Assembly (NCBI RefSeq): GCF_046630445.1
Contig: NC_092339.1
Span: forward strand, 54,359,501-54,423,500
Source: Rutidosis leptorrhynchoides
Lineage: Eukaryota; Streptophyta; Magnoliopsida; Asterales; Asteraceae
Direction of reading: 5' to 3'
Length of the DNA: 64,000 nucleotides
A program made the position numbers and the translations under genes. Under the pieces are notes generated by a model. The model was not told where the DNA came from and searched no databases. It was given only the letters and a program-made list of their open reading frames with translations. Positions 1 through 13,000 of this stretch are shown here, piece by piece; the first letter of the stretch is position 1, and each line of letters starts with the position of its first letter.

Positions 1-218
1 TTGAGACTTGACAAACGAAAACAGAAGTCTGTTTCGAACAAAAACACACAAGAAGGATCTCGATGGTTTATGTGCAGCAAGTAATATATGGTGATGGTCG
101 ACGAGCATAATAGAAATTTACAGTAGTGGTAGCCAACGATAGGTGATGAAAGGGTGATGGTTTGGTAATCAATTAAGAATGGTGATGGCTTGATTAGTTC
201 CATAATCGTGTATGTGTA

Positions 219-263
<45 letters not shown>

Positions 264-1435
264 GTAAGTGGGTTTTGATCACAAAAGTGTGTGGGTGTTT
301 ACAAGGTGAAGACGGTTAACCGGTGGTTCATGGTGATGAACCGAGAGTTAGGTGATAGCGTGTGGTGGTGATTATGTTTGATTATTATGTGGTAAGGTGA
401 TAGTTATGGTTCTTGTTATGCAGGAGAAAGAAAAATGGATACATGTATGAATGAAAGATGGGTTCATGTTATGACACATTAATATGAATGGAATATATAT
501 TAAAATTCTTCAAGTTGCCACCTTTGTCCTAAAGTAAAAACGTGATACATTGTTTGAGGAAAAGTATCAATCTTGACTAAAAAAAATTAAAGAAATCAAA
601 TGTGGTATTTAATTGTGGATGAATTGTTTGATAAAGACATATATTTATATTCTAAATATGTTTACAGTTGTAAAGTGTGAAAGAACAAAAAACATGCAAT
701 TGCCACTTGTGATGTTAAATTGATCCGTGACTTGAGTATGAAAGTAGTGTAATATCAAATATAATAATAATACTGGGCATACATATCTGAATATTTGTTT
801 GTGAGTGTCGACAAAATATATATATATAATAAATCACCCCTTTATCCTAACCTTTACGTGAGAGTTCCAAAATAAAAAGGCTTTGCCTTTAACGTGATTC
901 ACAAAATAAAGTTTTATAATTCAACTTGTTGTCTTCATGCGTAGTAGTAATATTTGAAGGAATCAATTAGTAATATTTGAAGGTGGTTTGTGATAATGGA
1001 AGTTGATTGATATGTATTACAGTGAAAAAAAAAATATAGATGAGGCTAATATGTCCCTACAAGACCTCAATAAAAGGATATCATGCAAGTTAAAACGATG
1101 AATATTATAGTAAACTTTAATTAGTAATATTTACAACTTCAAGTTGTCGTAGTGACAGTTGATGGCCGTTCTTATCTTAATAGTTCAGGATATATTAATC
1201 TATATCTATATATGAACCTTCGTTTACTGATTAAATTTGAAATCATATTTATATATGTATACATATCTATTTACAATTAGTTTTTCTTGAATCGTCGAGA
1301 ATGGTCAAAAGGGCAAATGCATTCATGTAAACTGTTCCAAAGTTTTCGAGACTCAACATTACAGACTTTGCTTATCGTGTCGGAAACATATAAAGATTAA
1401 GTTTAAATTTGGTCAGAAATTCCCGGGTCGTCACA
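1..1435 (-). mobile_element. 5'-terminal part of a Ty3/gypsy-type LTR, minus strand, cut by the window edge
   Basis: Read on the minus strand from 1435 downward, the sequence begins TGTGACGACCCGGGAATTTC. It continues with a motif (AAACTTAATCTTTATATG, then CGATAAGCAAAGTCTGTAATG) that is nearly identical to the start of the plus-strand LTR at 20857. This is therefore the beginning of a related LTR in opposite orientation, running out of the window on the left. It is a fossil with no coding region visible. A TA microsatellite lies inside it at about 219-260. I cannot tell whether it is a solo LTR or part of a longer element. Confidence 0.7.
219..260. repeat. TA dinucleotide microsatellite
   Basis: An uninterrupted alternating A/T tract of about 42 bases inside the minus-strand LTR fragment. 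It is seen directly in the sequence. Confidence 0.9.
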
Positions 1436-1791
1436 CCTCAAGTGTGTAATACCCACAAGCCTTTTGTGCACCAACACTACCTTTAATTTAGTTAGGATTT
1501 TGACACTTAACAAGCAAGATTAACAAGTTTAAACCCACTCTTTTTTTTCAAAAAAATTCGGCCATCAACTAGTATAAAATGCAGAATTTTTGTTGCACCT
1601 TACTAATATGTATGGCCTCTAGTACTTGAGTCAAAAGAATACTTGGTTTTAAGTGTCTTGCATGCACTAAAGAATGTGCCATTGGAAGTAACAAAACAAA
1701 GCATGGGTCTCACCTAGGAGACCAAAAAAACGTCCCACATATGTGTATTAAACAAGATTCACGTTTTTTAAAAGGATATAATAAGTCTTGG

Positions 1792-1906
<115 letters not shown>

Positions 1907-2504
1907 AAACTTGTTATATAAAACATGCTTTTATTAAGTTACTTACATTTTATAAACCAATTTATAAAATATAACACAACATAATTATTTAAACCTATAA
2001 ATAATTAAATATAAATTATCCAAATAATTTATCTCAAGTGATAATATTTTAGAAAACAGATTTTTTAAAGTTCAAGTGTCTCGTATTTATTTAACGATCC
2101 AGTCGTTAAGATTAAATACATATAAAGTGTCGGTAAGCTTGTTATTGGGTATGACCCGACTTGGATCATAACACATCAGCCACATTAATTTAATATGTCT
2201 CTCAGGCTTACGAAATACCTTCAATAACAATATTTAAATGATAATTTTATTAATGATAAACATACTATTAATACTTAATAATAATAGTATTATCAATAAT
2301 GATATTACTTACTAATACTTAATTATAATAATAATAATTATTATAATCTTAATAATAATTATAATTCTAATACTAATAATAATAATAATAACAACCAAAA
2401 ACATATTAATAATAATGTTAATAATTATAATAATAATCATTATAACAATAATAATAATGACAATTTATGGTTTAGAAAACTACCTCAAAAAGCTTTCTTA
2501 AAAA

Positions 2505-2580
2505 AATGCCCCGAATCGGGCTCGAACTCAAGACCTCCCGCTCCCGCACAAACACTCCTTACCACTCGTCTGTCTTGATT
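2505..2580 (-). other. tRNA-like (Pol III promoter-like) module, minus strand
   Basis: On the minus strand the sequence reads GACGAGTGGT, about 30 nt later GAGTTCGAGCC, and then CGATTCGG. These resemble the A box and B box of a tRNA Leu/Ser-like sequence. A related copy lies on the plus strand at about 23285-23350. No cloverleaf with convincing acceptor pairing was found, so this is not called as a tRNA gene. It may be a SINE or tRNA-derived remnant, or a fixed part of these LTRs. Confidence 0.4.
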
Positions 2581-3556
2581 TTCTGATTAATTAACCCTTC
2601 TATATAAATATATCCCGTATCAATTATCCCTCATCCCATATTCATCTTCTTCCCAAAATAACGAATCCAATTCACACCAAAACTATAACCGCGAATTACA
2701 TAATTTATTTAGGACTTAAAATTGATTAATCAGTGTTAGATACTTCTATAAAATCAAACAATAAAAAAATATAAAAAGCAAGAAACAGCCGTCGCTGTTT
2801 GAAAAAAAAAAATAAAAATTGAAGAACATAAATATGATTTTTGAGATGGGGATGTTTTGAGACTTTAATTTCTTCATGAAATATCTTTTAAATGATCATT
2901 AAAACATACTAGCATTATCAATTGAACCTGAACTGTAACAGATTTCATGAATTCGCTTGAAGAAAAATGTTTGACTTTTTATAACTGAAATTTTGACTTG
3001 AAAATTCACAATCGATCAGAGAAATTGGATCGTGAGAAATTGCAGATAGTTTGAGTAAGAGATTTAAAACAAAACTGCATTTTTAGATTTTTAAAATTTA
3101 TTCAAAATCAAGCCCTTGTGAATTTTGGTCAAGAACAGAGTTCACGTCTGTTTTCTCTTGATTTTTGTTTTTAAATTTCGAATGGCAGCTGAATGTTATA
3201 AAGAATATGGGTATACAATGGTTATAGGAACCTGAATTGATTGTTTTGTTGGTATTGCAGTTTGATTTAGACATATAACAAAGTTCAGACAGGATTTTAC
3301 AATCAGAGAATAAAAATCAAAATTTTATATTAATTTAAAATAGATTTTTGGATCGTTCTTCAGCTTTGGATCGTGATTTGTACTAGTTTGGATATAGAAG
3401 AATTATCAAACACAGTATGAAAGTTACTTAAAACAGATTCGTACAAGTTTGCTTTTGATTTATGTTTTTAATAAATAAATTCTAATAATTAATAAATATA
3501 TTATTAATATTAATAATTATGTTAATAATATTAATATATAATAAGGATAATGATAC

Positions 3557-4207
3557 TTATTATTATTATCAATGCTATTTTATCAAATAAAAAGGTAATG
3601 CAAATAATATAATTAACTTAATAAAACCTATCATAACATTTTTATGATATTCAATGAACTTTATAAATTTTATTATCTAAGATATATAAAAGTATATTTT
3701 TATATAAAGTTTTATTCATTAATAAATGAATTATATTATTTACTCTAATAAATCTTTTAAAAATATTTAAAAATATAAAACGATGATATTTAAACTATAT
3801 AATAATCATGTATAAAATTTTGGAAATCATTTTGAGTTAAATTGACTTTTGTTAACTTCTGCATATTAGACTCGAGCATTAGGATTGTGGTACACTATGA
3901 CATAACCTAAATTGTTAGACAAATATTGACCAACATATAAATATATATAATTAATATAGGTTCGTGAATCCGAGGCCAACCTTACACTTGTTCAATGATG
4001 TTATGTGTATTTTTACTACGAAATACAGTATGGTGAGTTTCATTTGCCTTTTTACCCTTTACATTTTTGGGCTGAGAATACATGCGCAACTTTTATGAAT
4101 ATTTTATGAAATAGACACAAGTAATTAAATCTACATTATATGGGTGAATGATCGAAGCTGAATATGCCCCTTTTAAACTTGGTAGCCTAAGAATTAGGGA
4201 ACAGACA

Positions 4208-4285
<78 letters not shown>

Positions 4286-4943
4286 GACGCGAATCCTAAA
4301 GATAGATCTATGGGCTCGACGAACCCCATTCTGGAATTTGAAATGCTTTAGTACTTCGTTTTTGTTTTATATCATGTCCGATGGATTTCCCGAAATGATA
4401 GGGGATATTCTTATATGCATCTAGTTAATGTCGGTTACCAGGTGTTCACCCTATAATTAAACCTTAATGCATGCATGCTGTTAATGAGAAATGGAAAATA
4501 TGAAATCTTGTGGTCTATTAAAATGATGGAAATGAATGATTATGATAAAATAATGAACTCACCAACCTTTTGGTTGACACTTTAAAGCATGTTTATTCTC
4601 AGGTTTGAAAGAAATCTTTCGCTGTGCATTAACTCATTTTAAAGATATTACTTGGAGTCATTCATGACATATTTCAAAAGACGTTGCATTCGACTCGTTG
4701 AAGTTCATTAGAGATTATTATTAAGTAAATGACAGATTAGGTCATTTATAGTTTGGATATTATGAAATGGTATGCATACCTATCAACTTTCGATGTAATG
4801 AAAGGTTGTCTTTTAAAAACAACAAATGCAACGTTTGTAAAATGTATGATTTAGAGGTCAATACCTCGCGATGTAATCAACTATTGTGAATCGTTTATAA
4901 TCGTTATGGACTTCGTCTAGATGGATTAGGACGGGTCGTTAAA
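3557..4943 (+). repeat. Recognisable 3' part of the outer element's 5' LTR
   Basis: It is nearly identical to 24327-25706, including the TA tract before AATTGACGCGAATCC and the terminal GGACGGGTCGTTAAA. It is followed directly by a TGGCATCAGAGC primer-binding-site-like sequence. The 5' part of this LTR is not recognisable to the left of 3557. Confidence 0.75.
4210..4282. repeat. TA microsatellite inside the outer element's 5' LTR
   Basis: An alternating TA tract at the same LTR position as the tract at about 24975-25045 in the 3' LTR. It was therefore present in the element before insertion. Confidence 0.9.
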
Positions 4944-5840
4944 GTTGGCATCAGAGCTGGTATAACCGCGTCCATGTATGGTGGGTTAGTCGTAAATGAG
5001 GTTCTCACAGTGTTACCTGTGACGAAGCATTGGCTCTTACTCCTTGCGATCCCTTACGAGGGTTGGCAGTAGCCGAGAGGCAGGCCCTAAAATCAGTATC
5101 TGAGGTACACTCAGTGGTCACCAGGAGGTTAGCTGGGAAGGCACTGGGTGGGACGGTGGTTGTCTCCACATGTTAAAGTTGGTATCAGAGCGGTGGTCTT
5201 AGCGAACTAGGTCTGCATTAGTGTGTCTAACAGGTAGTTGTTAGGATGCATTAGTGAGTCTGGACTTCGACCTAGTAGTTGTTAGGATATATTAATAAGT
5301 CTGAACTTGAACCTGGTCTGCATGTCAAAAGTTTTGCTTATCATTTATTGTCGAAAATTACCTGCTTATCGTTCTTAGTCTAGACACATCTTACTGCATT
5401 GATTGCATAAATAGTGTATAGAAAAAATTCATATCTTAGCGTATCTGCTAATTCATATCTTAGCGTATCTGTTACTGTAGACTTTATATGACACGTTTCC
5501 TTAATTCCCTTCGTAATCTACGAGATCTTCTTTACTATGTATAGGTATTCTATGTAATTAGAATATCATCCGATATCCGAAAATCATTTTATATCGAAAA
5601 AACCTTTATTCAATCGTACGAAATGGAACTCACAACTAGTTTAAGTCCCTCGGATTCCGATATGGAGCCCCACTCCAGCTCCGAAAGCAGCGTCACCAGA
5701 ATGAATCAATCAATCAGCCATCCCCAATTCATCTGATGGGTTCGTAGTCTACTCAATCATTGGAGATAAGAAGAAGGCGATCCTTTCCACCAACCAAATT
5801 CACCTTTTGGCGAAGAACCTGAAACAATTATCGGTGAACC
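4944..5840 (+). mobile_element. Outer element internal region, left part, with two primer-binding-site-like motifs
   Basis: TGGCATCAGAGC lies at 4946-4957 directly after the LTR end, and TGGTATCAGAGC lies at 5180-5191. Both follow a GTTAAAGT context. These match the 3' end of initiator Met tRNA, the usual primer of plant gypsy elements. A Ser/Glu-rich short frame beginning near 5622 (MELTTSLSPSDSDMEPHSSS) lies downstream. No retroviral protein domain is visible. The region is cut by the inner element at 5841. Confidence 0.6.
5836..5840. repeat. Left target-site repeat of the inner gypsy element
   Basis: GAACC at 5836-5840 corresponds to GGACC at 17715-17719, a 5-bp target duplication with one mismatch. 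Five base pairs is the usual size for this superfamily. Confidence 0.65.
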
Positions 5841-6537
5841 TGTCACGACCCTACTTTTTCCGTTATCTTTTACCGTTAATTATTTAACGACCGTTAACTG
5901 TTAATTGTGCTACGTCATTTCTATGGCCTATATTGTTAAATTAATAATAATATATTAATTGTTGTGTGTTACGTGAATATTTGTATTCATATTTTGAATT
6001 ATACGTTTCTACGTGTCGCGGATTTCTATCCGGCGAATCTTTTCGGTTTTAAACCAACGGTCGCGTTTTTGGGATATTTAAATCCTAATTATTTTAAATA
6101 TGATATTTGAGATCATATAATTATATAGAGTATTTATATTTATTTTTCGTCGCGCGTTTGTTATCTCTCCGAATTTTTAATCGCGTAATCGTGTTTTCGA
6201 GTTTCGGGATTCGTTCGGGCTTTCGGGCCACTAGGATTTAATCACTTTAGCAATATGGGCCACAAGTGGGGTCACCCCATCCAAATCGGCTGAACCCCAT
6301 AGGGGGGGAGCCTTTCTCTTTTTTTTCCATTTTCACATTACACCTTATTTTGATAAACCTAAAATTCTAATTTTGCTCTCCTTCCTCCCTTTCTCCCTTT
6401 TTGGTGACGGCATCCACACCACACAACATCATCTTCATCAACCAATTTTATTACTTGGATCATCAAATCGTTCATACAATCGGATTCCTCATTCCGTTCT
6501 CTACGCGATTATACTTCTCGTTTCTCGATTAGGGTAT

Positions 6538-6552
6538 AAACCCTAACCCTAG
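6538..6552 (+). promoter_or_regulatory. Telo-box motif in the 5' LTR
   Basis: AAACCCTAACCCTAG contains the plant telo-box AAACCCTA, known from promoters of plant translation-related genes. It is repeated in the 3' LTR at 15226-15240. Its function in this element is inferred only. Confidence 0.5.
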
Positions 6553-7179
6553 AACTTTTGATTTTTCTTTATTTTATGTATTTTGATTATATTTTAATAG
6601 TATGATGATTACTTGTTGTTGTAATGGTGTTTGTATGCATAGAATTACTCGTAAACATATGTTTTCGGTTTGATAAAATTGGGACAGCAGCTTTTTCGTG
6701 TATTTCTGATATTGTGACTGTTATAAAAGTTAAAATAAAGTATCTATATGAGTTCCTCTCATCAAGACAATAATTTTAGACTCCGGATTCATGTCGTTTC
6801 GATTCCCGGAGCCCTAGATATGATCAAAGTGGAATTTTGTTAAGATTGAATGGTGATATTGGTATGAACCAGGTTTGGTCTGACTTTGTGACCATATTTG
6901 GTGACTTTAGGGTGTGTTAGTGTGTTAGGACTGATGGTGGGACGAACGTTCATGTTCGGGTCATCTCAATCCGAGCCACGAATCACCCGTTATGTCAAAA
7001 ACACGATTTTGAGTGAATTGAAGTTCCAAGTAGTGTAATGGCTGTACATCACGACTTGTGGACTGTTCTTGGGGTGTTCTTGAGTGTACCTTTCAGGTGG
7101 TTTGCTTAGGCGGAGATATATGTAAGGCTCGCCGAAAACCGACACCCGGGGCTCAGGATACGACCCGATGAACTTTTGA

Positions 7180-7740
7180 TTTAAAACTTATGACTAATTA
7201 TTAAACTTATGATATAAATAATGGATTTCATTATCATTTAATTACTTATGATAAAAAGGTAATTATTATTATTTAAGACTTATGATATATATATATATAT
7301 TTATTATATCATTTAATTAATACTTATGATTTAATTAAACATTTTAATTAAACTTATGATTAATAATACTTTTATTATTAATGGAAAATACTTATGATAA
7401 GTATTAAACTTACTTTATGAGATTACTATAATAAGACTTATAATAAGGATTAATTAATTATTTAATTATTATAAGGCTTAGTTATTATTTAATTATAATT
7501 TAATTATTAAATACTTATGATTTAATAATTATAATTAGAAACTTATGATATGATTAATAATTCATTATTAATTAATAATACTTATGATATGATTTAAAAT
7601 TTATTATTAATTAATAATACTTATATTATGACTAATATTTAATTAATTAATTAAATACTTATGTTATATTAATTATATCATTTAAACTTATATTAACTTT
7701 AATAATTCATTTTAATTTAATTAAACTTATGTTACGACAT
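7180..7740 (+). repeat. Degenerate ACTTATGAT array in the 5' LTR
   Basis: ACTTATGA(T) recurs many times, separated by TAAT-rich spacers. The same array is found at about 15880-16440 in the 3' LTR. Confidence 0.8.
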
Positions 7741-7812
7741 AATTAGACATATTTAACTTTAGCAAACGCTATAACTTACATTATTATTATAACTTACACT
7801 TTTAAAATTTAC

Positions 7813-7888
7813 GTTGACCATGTTTGACCAAGGATGACTTTTGAGTTGACTTTTGGTTGACTTTGACTTTCTGTTGACTTTTGTTGAC
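7813..7888 (+). promoter_or_regulatory. Cluster of TTGAC (W-box core) motifs in the 5' LTR
   Basis: Seven TTGAC cores lie within about 76 bases, mostly as GTTGACTTT. TTGAC is the core of the W box bound by WRKY factors. The 3' LTR has eight at 16501-16580. A regulatory role is inferred. Confidence 0.5.
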
Positions 7889-7900
7889 TTTCTAATTAAG

Positions 7901-7990
7901 GAAACTTTCCAAAAATAGAAACTTTCCAAAAATAGAAACTTTCCAAAAATGGAAACCTGCTAAAAATAGAAACTTTCTAAAAATAGAAAG
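7901..7990 (+). repeat. About 17-bp tandem repeat (GAAACTTTCCAAAAATA) in the 5' LTR
   Basis: About five imperfect consecutive units of GAAACTTTCYAAAAATA are visible. The counterpart in the 3' LTR is at about 16588-16696, with a different unit pattern. Confidence 0.85.
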
Positions 7991-9010
7991 TGTGTGTCCG
8001 TAAGCTGTTCCAATCAAACCGATGCATATTGAGTATTGTTCTATGTCCACTTGCAACATGTACAATAGCTGTCATACTAAGACTTGACCTAAGTTAGTTA
8101 TTTATATCGACCTGCTTTATTTATAGGTCGGCGTTGTGATCATTCCTGATCACTGTACTCATTTGATGTTCGCTTAATTGTGTTGGTTACTTCGTTACTA
8201 TTAAGGTGAGTTATAGTCCCGTTTTTACATACTTTTCAAAGTATATTTTTGGGATGTGATTACATGCATTTTATTTCACGTTTAGACACAAGTGACGATT
8301 AAATTTAAATTATTCATTGTGAGTTGGACAAAAATATTCCCTAGTCTGGTAACTGTAATCATTGGTTTCTACCGGTGAACGCGAATCCTACGAATAGATC
8401 TATCGGGTTTGACAACCCCATTTCGAGCTAGTCGCGCTAGCAATTTATAATCAGAATGTTTAGTACTTCGTATTTTGTTGTAGATACACTGTCCGGTGTA
8501 TATCATTATCGTGTTTGGCAAGGGTAAATAAAGGGTTAAGTGGTTACCAGGTGGCTGATTGATAATGGAATAATGTTTAATGTTTTCTAGCATTTTTAAA
8601 TCTTGTGGTCTAAAGTTTATTCAATTATTTAAACCTATAATTCACTCAACCTTTGTGTTGACAGTTTACTCGCATGTTTTCACTGGTACTTGAGTTTATC
8701 TGATGCTTCCGCTGTGTTTAGAAGAGTCTGCATGCATTTGGGCAGATTTTTATGAAACAGTTTATGAAACTTTGGCTTGCATTCGGTTTTTGAATAATTA
8801 ATACTTGTGGGTTGTTGACAATGTTTTGTGTCAACTTTGGATTATTAATATATTGGGTTACTTTTAAACTACATATTTTGGTATGCTTTCCTTTTTGGGA
8901 AACTTTTGAAATAAAAGAATGCAATGTCATTTGTTAAATTCATTTAAGTTCGATCAAGCTGTGGGACCAAGTGACGGAGCCGTTAAGTATTTTGACGGTG
9001 CCATCACAGT

Positions 9011-9022
9011 TGGTATCAGAGC
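9011..9022 (+). other. Primer-binding site of the inner chromovirus
   Basis: TGGTATCAGAGC starts 2 nt after the 5' LTR end. This is the standard complement to initiator Met tRNA used by plant LTR retrotransposons. Confidence 0.85.
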
Positions 9023-9201
9023 TCTGATTGTAGGAAACTAGGCGGTCTTAATGTGGTTAACCAGTAGTTCTTAGGGTGCATTAGAGTCTAGTCTACAGCC
9101 CGACCCTTTTGCTATAGCATTATTATGCATTTCATTTCGTATGAGTTTTATCATAAGCATTTATTCTATGTTGTATGTGGTTTGCGTTTTTACTTTTTGC
9201 A

Positions 9202-9599
9202 GATGTCGACTTCGAGCGATAACTCCGTTGCTGCTCCTGCTCCTCCGGCTGCTGCCAGACGTGGTGCTGGTCAACCTTTGATCGACTATCATGTTCACTA
9301 CTACTTTTCCACCCTTACTCACATGAACAGGGCTTACAAATAAGTGACGCGTATTAATGCTCTTAGTGATTGTATGCGTATTTTGCCACATGGATTTATT
9401 TGTTAGCTTCAAGAACAATGTTGGGTTCGAGAATCGTAAGCGTAACCGTGAAGTTGATGCTAAGTTCGAGGCTCTAGAGAGCACAGTTCGTGGTTTGAAG
9501 GCAGAGTTGGAAGAAGTGAAAGGAAAGTTGCGGAAGTATGAGCCTCCTGCCGAGACTCATGCTGGCCCAGCTTATCACACCCGCTCTAAGCAGATGTAA
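9202..9599 (+). pseudogene. Accessory coding region between PBS and gag of the inner element (fossil)
   Basis: A frame beginning MSTSSDNSV and rich in Ala/Pro starts about 190 nt after the primer-binding site. Further on there is a Lys/Glu-rich stretch with coiled-coil-like heptads (LESTVRGLKAELEEVKGKL). I recognise no family. The position before gag and the MSTS start match the acidic ORF at 62819, which may indicate an accessory protein shared by these elements. It is treated as part of a broken element. Confidence 0.5.
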
Positions 9600-10027
9600 T
9601 ATGATGATTCATGATTGATTATTTATTTCATAAGACTTAATGTCCTTTCATACATACATTTTTGGATTATGTACGGCGTTTTGCCGAGGATTTTATTAAG
9701 GTTTTGTTATGGGATGTTTTTCATTATGTATGGATGGTTATTTTTATGACATCTATTATCATTATCACATTTTATTTCTGATGTTGTGACTCTTGGCATG
9801 TTATATTATGCGTAATGTAAATCATGTATGTTAGGTGCTATGTATGTTGTATGATGTTATCATAAAATATGTATGCATGTGGTGGTTATTTCTATAACAA
9901 TCATAACTCTCATGTTATTACTCATAGTGTTTACTGACTATTATTTTAATGGTTAATCTTTTCATGTTCGATCTATTTCTTTATAACACTGGTATTATTC
10001 TTAGTACTAACGGATGTGTTATTCTGT
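9600..10027 (+). other. Inner element leader between the accessory region and gag
   Basis: AT-rich, low-complexity sequence with no recognisable domain. It lies within the chromovirus internal region. Confidence 0.6.
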
Positions 10028-13000
10028 TTTGAAGATCATGCCTCCTAGAGAGTCCAACGAGGCCCGTATGCAACGTCTTATTACCGAAGGGATAGCTGCT
10101 GCGATGGCAGCAAATGCTAATGCTAATGCAAACAACAATCAGGTGGGATGCTCCCACAAAACGTTCATGGAAAGTCGCCCACAGGAATTCAGTGGTACAG
10201 AAGGACCCATAGGACTTACCCGCTGGTTCGAGAAAATCGAGTCTATTTTCAGGGTTAGTCGAGTCCGAGAGGAGGACAAGGTTAGTTTTGCTAGCTGCAC
10301 TTTGAAGGATAGTGCATTGACCTGGTGGAACAACTTGGTTAACAGTTTGGGAAATGATGTGGCTTATGGTTTAACTTGGAATAATTTTAAGGAAAGAATG
10401 ATCACCCGCTACCGTCCTAGGGGTGAGCTTAAGAAGTTAGAGGTTGAATTTAAAAACTTGAAAATGAAGGGCACCGAATTAGATGCCTACGAGCAAAGCT
10501 TCTTCGAGTTGACTTTGTTGTGTCCTAATGTTTATGCCGATGAGAATCTTAAAATTTAAGCTTACATTGATGGGCTATCCGAGAAAATTGAGCATGGGGT
10601 TGAATCTAGTGAGCCCCAGACTATTGAGGCCGCGATGTCTATGGCTCATAAGTTGAATGATAAGATCTTGAGAAGAAGCAAGGCTGCTGTAACCGAACCC
10701 AGTGAAGAGACTGTTAAGAAAGCTGATAATGGGAAGAGAAAGTGGGATAATAACCGCAATCAAAGCAAGGTCAGTAGAAAAAGCAGGATACTTCTGGTTC
10801 AAATAACCGCAGTCAGCGTGTGTGTCCACATTGTTACAAGGCTCATGATGGTTTCTGTACCGTGACTTACAAGAGATGTTCCAAACAGGGACACATTGCT
10901 AAGGATTGTACGGTGCTTCTGCCGGGTTCTGCTACTCCTACCGCAGGTGTTAATAATGGTAATAATGTTGGTAATAGAGGTGGGAATGGTAATGGTAATG
11001 GAAAGCCAAATAATGGTGGTAATCCGAGAGTTTGTTACTTGTGTGGGAAGCCGGGGCATTTCCGTGATGCCTGTCCCAATAAGAAGACTGCAGAGGCCGC
11101 ACGAGGAAGAGCGTTCAACATTAACGCTAGGGATGCTGAGGAAGATCCTAAACTTGTTACTGGTACGTTCTCGGCCAACGATTTATCAGTTTATGTACTA
11201 TTTGATTCAGGGGCTGATTTGAGTTTTGTGTCGAGCAAATTAAGTCCAAAAATCAAAACACCGTTAACTCCTTTAGACAATACTTATGTTGTTGAAATAG
11301 CTAATGGTAAGGTACTCACTGCTAAGACTGTGTATCGTAAGTGTAACATTAATCTGGCGGGTAGATATTTTGAGATAGATTTGGTACCGATTGAATTTGG
11401 TAGTTTTGACATTGTCATTGGGATGGATTGGTTATCTGCGAATCGTGCTGAGATTGTGTGTTATGATAAAGCTATTCGTATTATTAATGTGATTGGAGAG
11501 CCGCTGATAGTTTTTGGAGATAAGAAATGCCGACAGTTAAATCTTATTAGCTGTTTGAAAGTTCTTAAACATCTTCGCAAAGGCTATCATGCTATACTAG
11601 CCCATATTGTTGATTCCGAAAAAGAAAAGAAGAGCGTTGGTGATGTTCATATTGTTAGAGATTTTCCTGAGGTATTTCCCGAAGATTTACCTGGCCTTCC
11701 GCCGCAACACGCGGTAGAATTTCAAATTGATCTTGTTCCCGGTGCTGCTCCCGTAGCACGTGCTCCTTATCGTCTTGCGCCTTCTGAACTTCAAGAATTG
11801 TCAAGTCAACTCCGCAAGTTATTAGACAAAGGTTTTATTCATCCTAGTTCGTCCCCTTGGGGTGTTCATGTTCTGTTTGTTAAGAAGAAGGATGGTTCTT
11901 TCCGTTTGTGCATTGATTATCGTGAGTTGAACAAGCTTACTATTAAAAATCGATACCCTCTTCCGAGAATTGATGATCTGTTCGATCAACTTCAGGGTTC
12001 ATCTGTTTATTCAAAAATCGATCTTCGTTCCGGCTATCATCAGTTGCGTGTTAAAGAATCTGATGTTTCAAAAACTGCTTTTCGCACCCGTTACGGTCAC
12101 TTTGAGTTTCTTGTTATGCCTTTCGGATTGACAAATGCACCTGCTGTATTCATGGACCTCATGAACCGTGTATGTAGACCCTATCTGGACAAGTTCGTTA
12201 TTGTGTTCATCGACGACATCCTTATTTATTCGAAGAATGATGAAGAGCACGAAGAACATTTGAAGTTAGTGCTTGATCTGTTGAGAAAAGAAGAGTTGTA
12301 CGCTAAGTTCTCTAAGTGTGCATTCTGGTTACGAGAAGTTCAATTCCTTGGACATATTGTTAGTAAACAAGGGATACAAGTTGATCCTGCTAAGATTGAG
12401 GCAATTGAAAGGTGGAAAACTCCGAAAACTCCTACTCAGATTCGTCAGTTTCTAGGATTAGCAGGTTACTATATAAGGTTCATTCAAGATTTCTCTCGTA
12501 TAGCGAAACCACTGACTTCTTTAACGCACAAGGGGAAGAAGTATGAGTGGAAGGATGAACAAGAGGCTGCTTTTCAGGTTTTAAAAAAGAAGTTGACTAC
12601 CGCTCCGATATTGTCACTACCTGAGGGTAATGATGATTTTGTTGTTTATTGTGATGCTTCATGTCAAGGCTTTGGTTGTGTTTTGATGCAACGAAAGAAA
12701 GTCATTGCGTATGCGTCACGTCAGTTGAAGATTCACGAGCAGAACTATACAACTCATGATTTAGAGTTGGGGGCCGTTGTTTTTGCACTTAAGATTTGGA
12801 GACATTATTTGTATAGGGTCAAGAGTACTGTGTACACAGATCACAAAAGTCTTCAACATATCCTCGATCAGAAACAGCTGAACATGAGACAACGAAGATG
12901 GATTAAGATGTTGATTGATTACGATTGTGAACTTTTGTATCATCCGGGTAAGGCCAATGTTGTGGCGGATGTGTTGAGTCGTAAAGAAAGGGCTGAACCT

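Larger units (their letters stand above)
5841..9008 (+). repeat. 5' LTR of the inner chromovirus
   Basis: It begins TGTCACGACCC and ends GCCATCACA, directly before the primer-binding site. It contains a telo-box (AAACCCTAACCCTAG, 6538-6552), an array of ACTTATGAT-type units (about 7180-7740), seven TTGAC cores at 7813-7888, and a tandem repeat of about 17 bp (7901-7990). It is aligned end to end with 14529-17714. Confidence 0.92.

Noticed and set aside
7180-7740. CRISPR-like array (ACTTATGAT units)
   Set aside because: Units are short and degenerate with no uniform spacers, in a plant LTR, and are duplicated in both LTRs.
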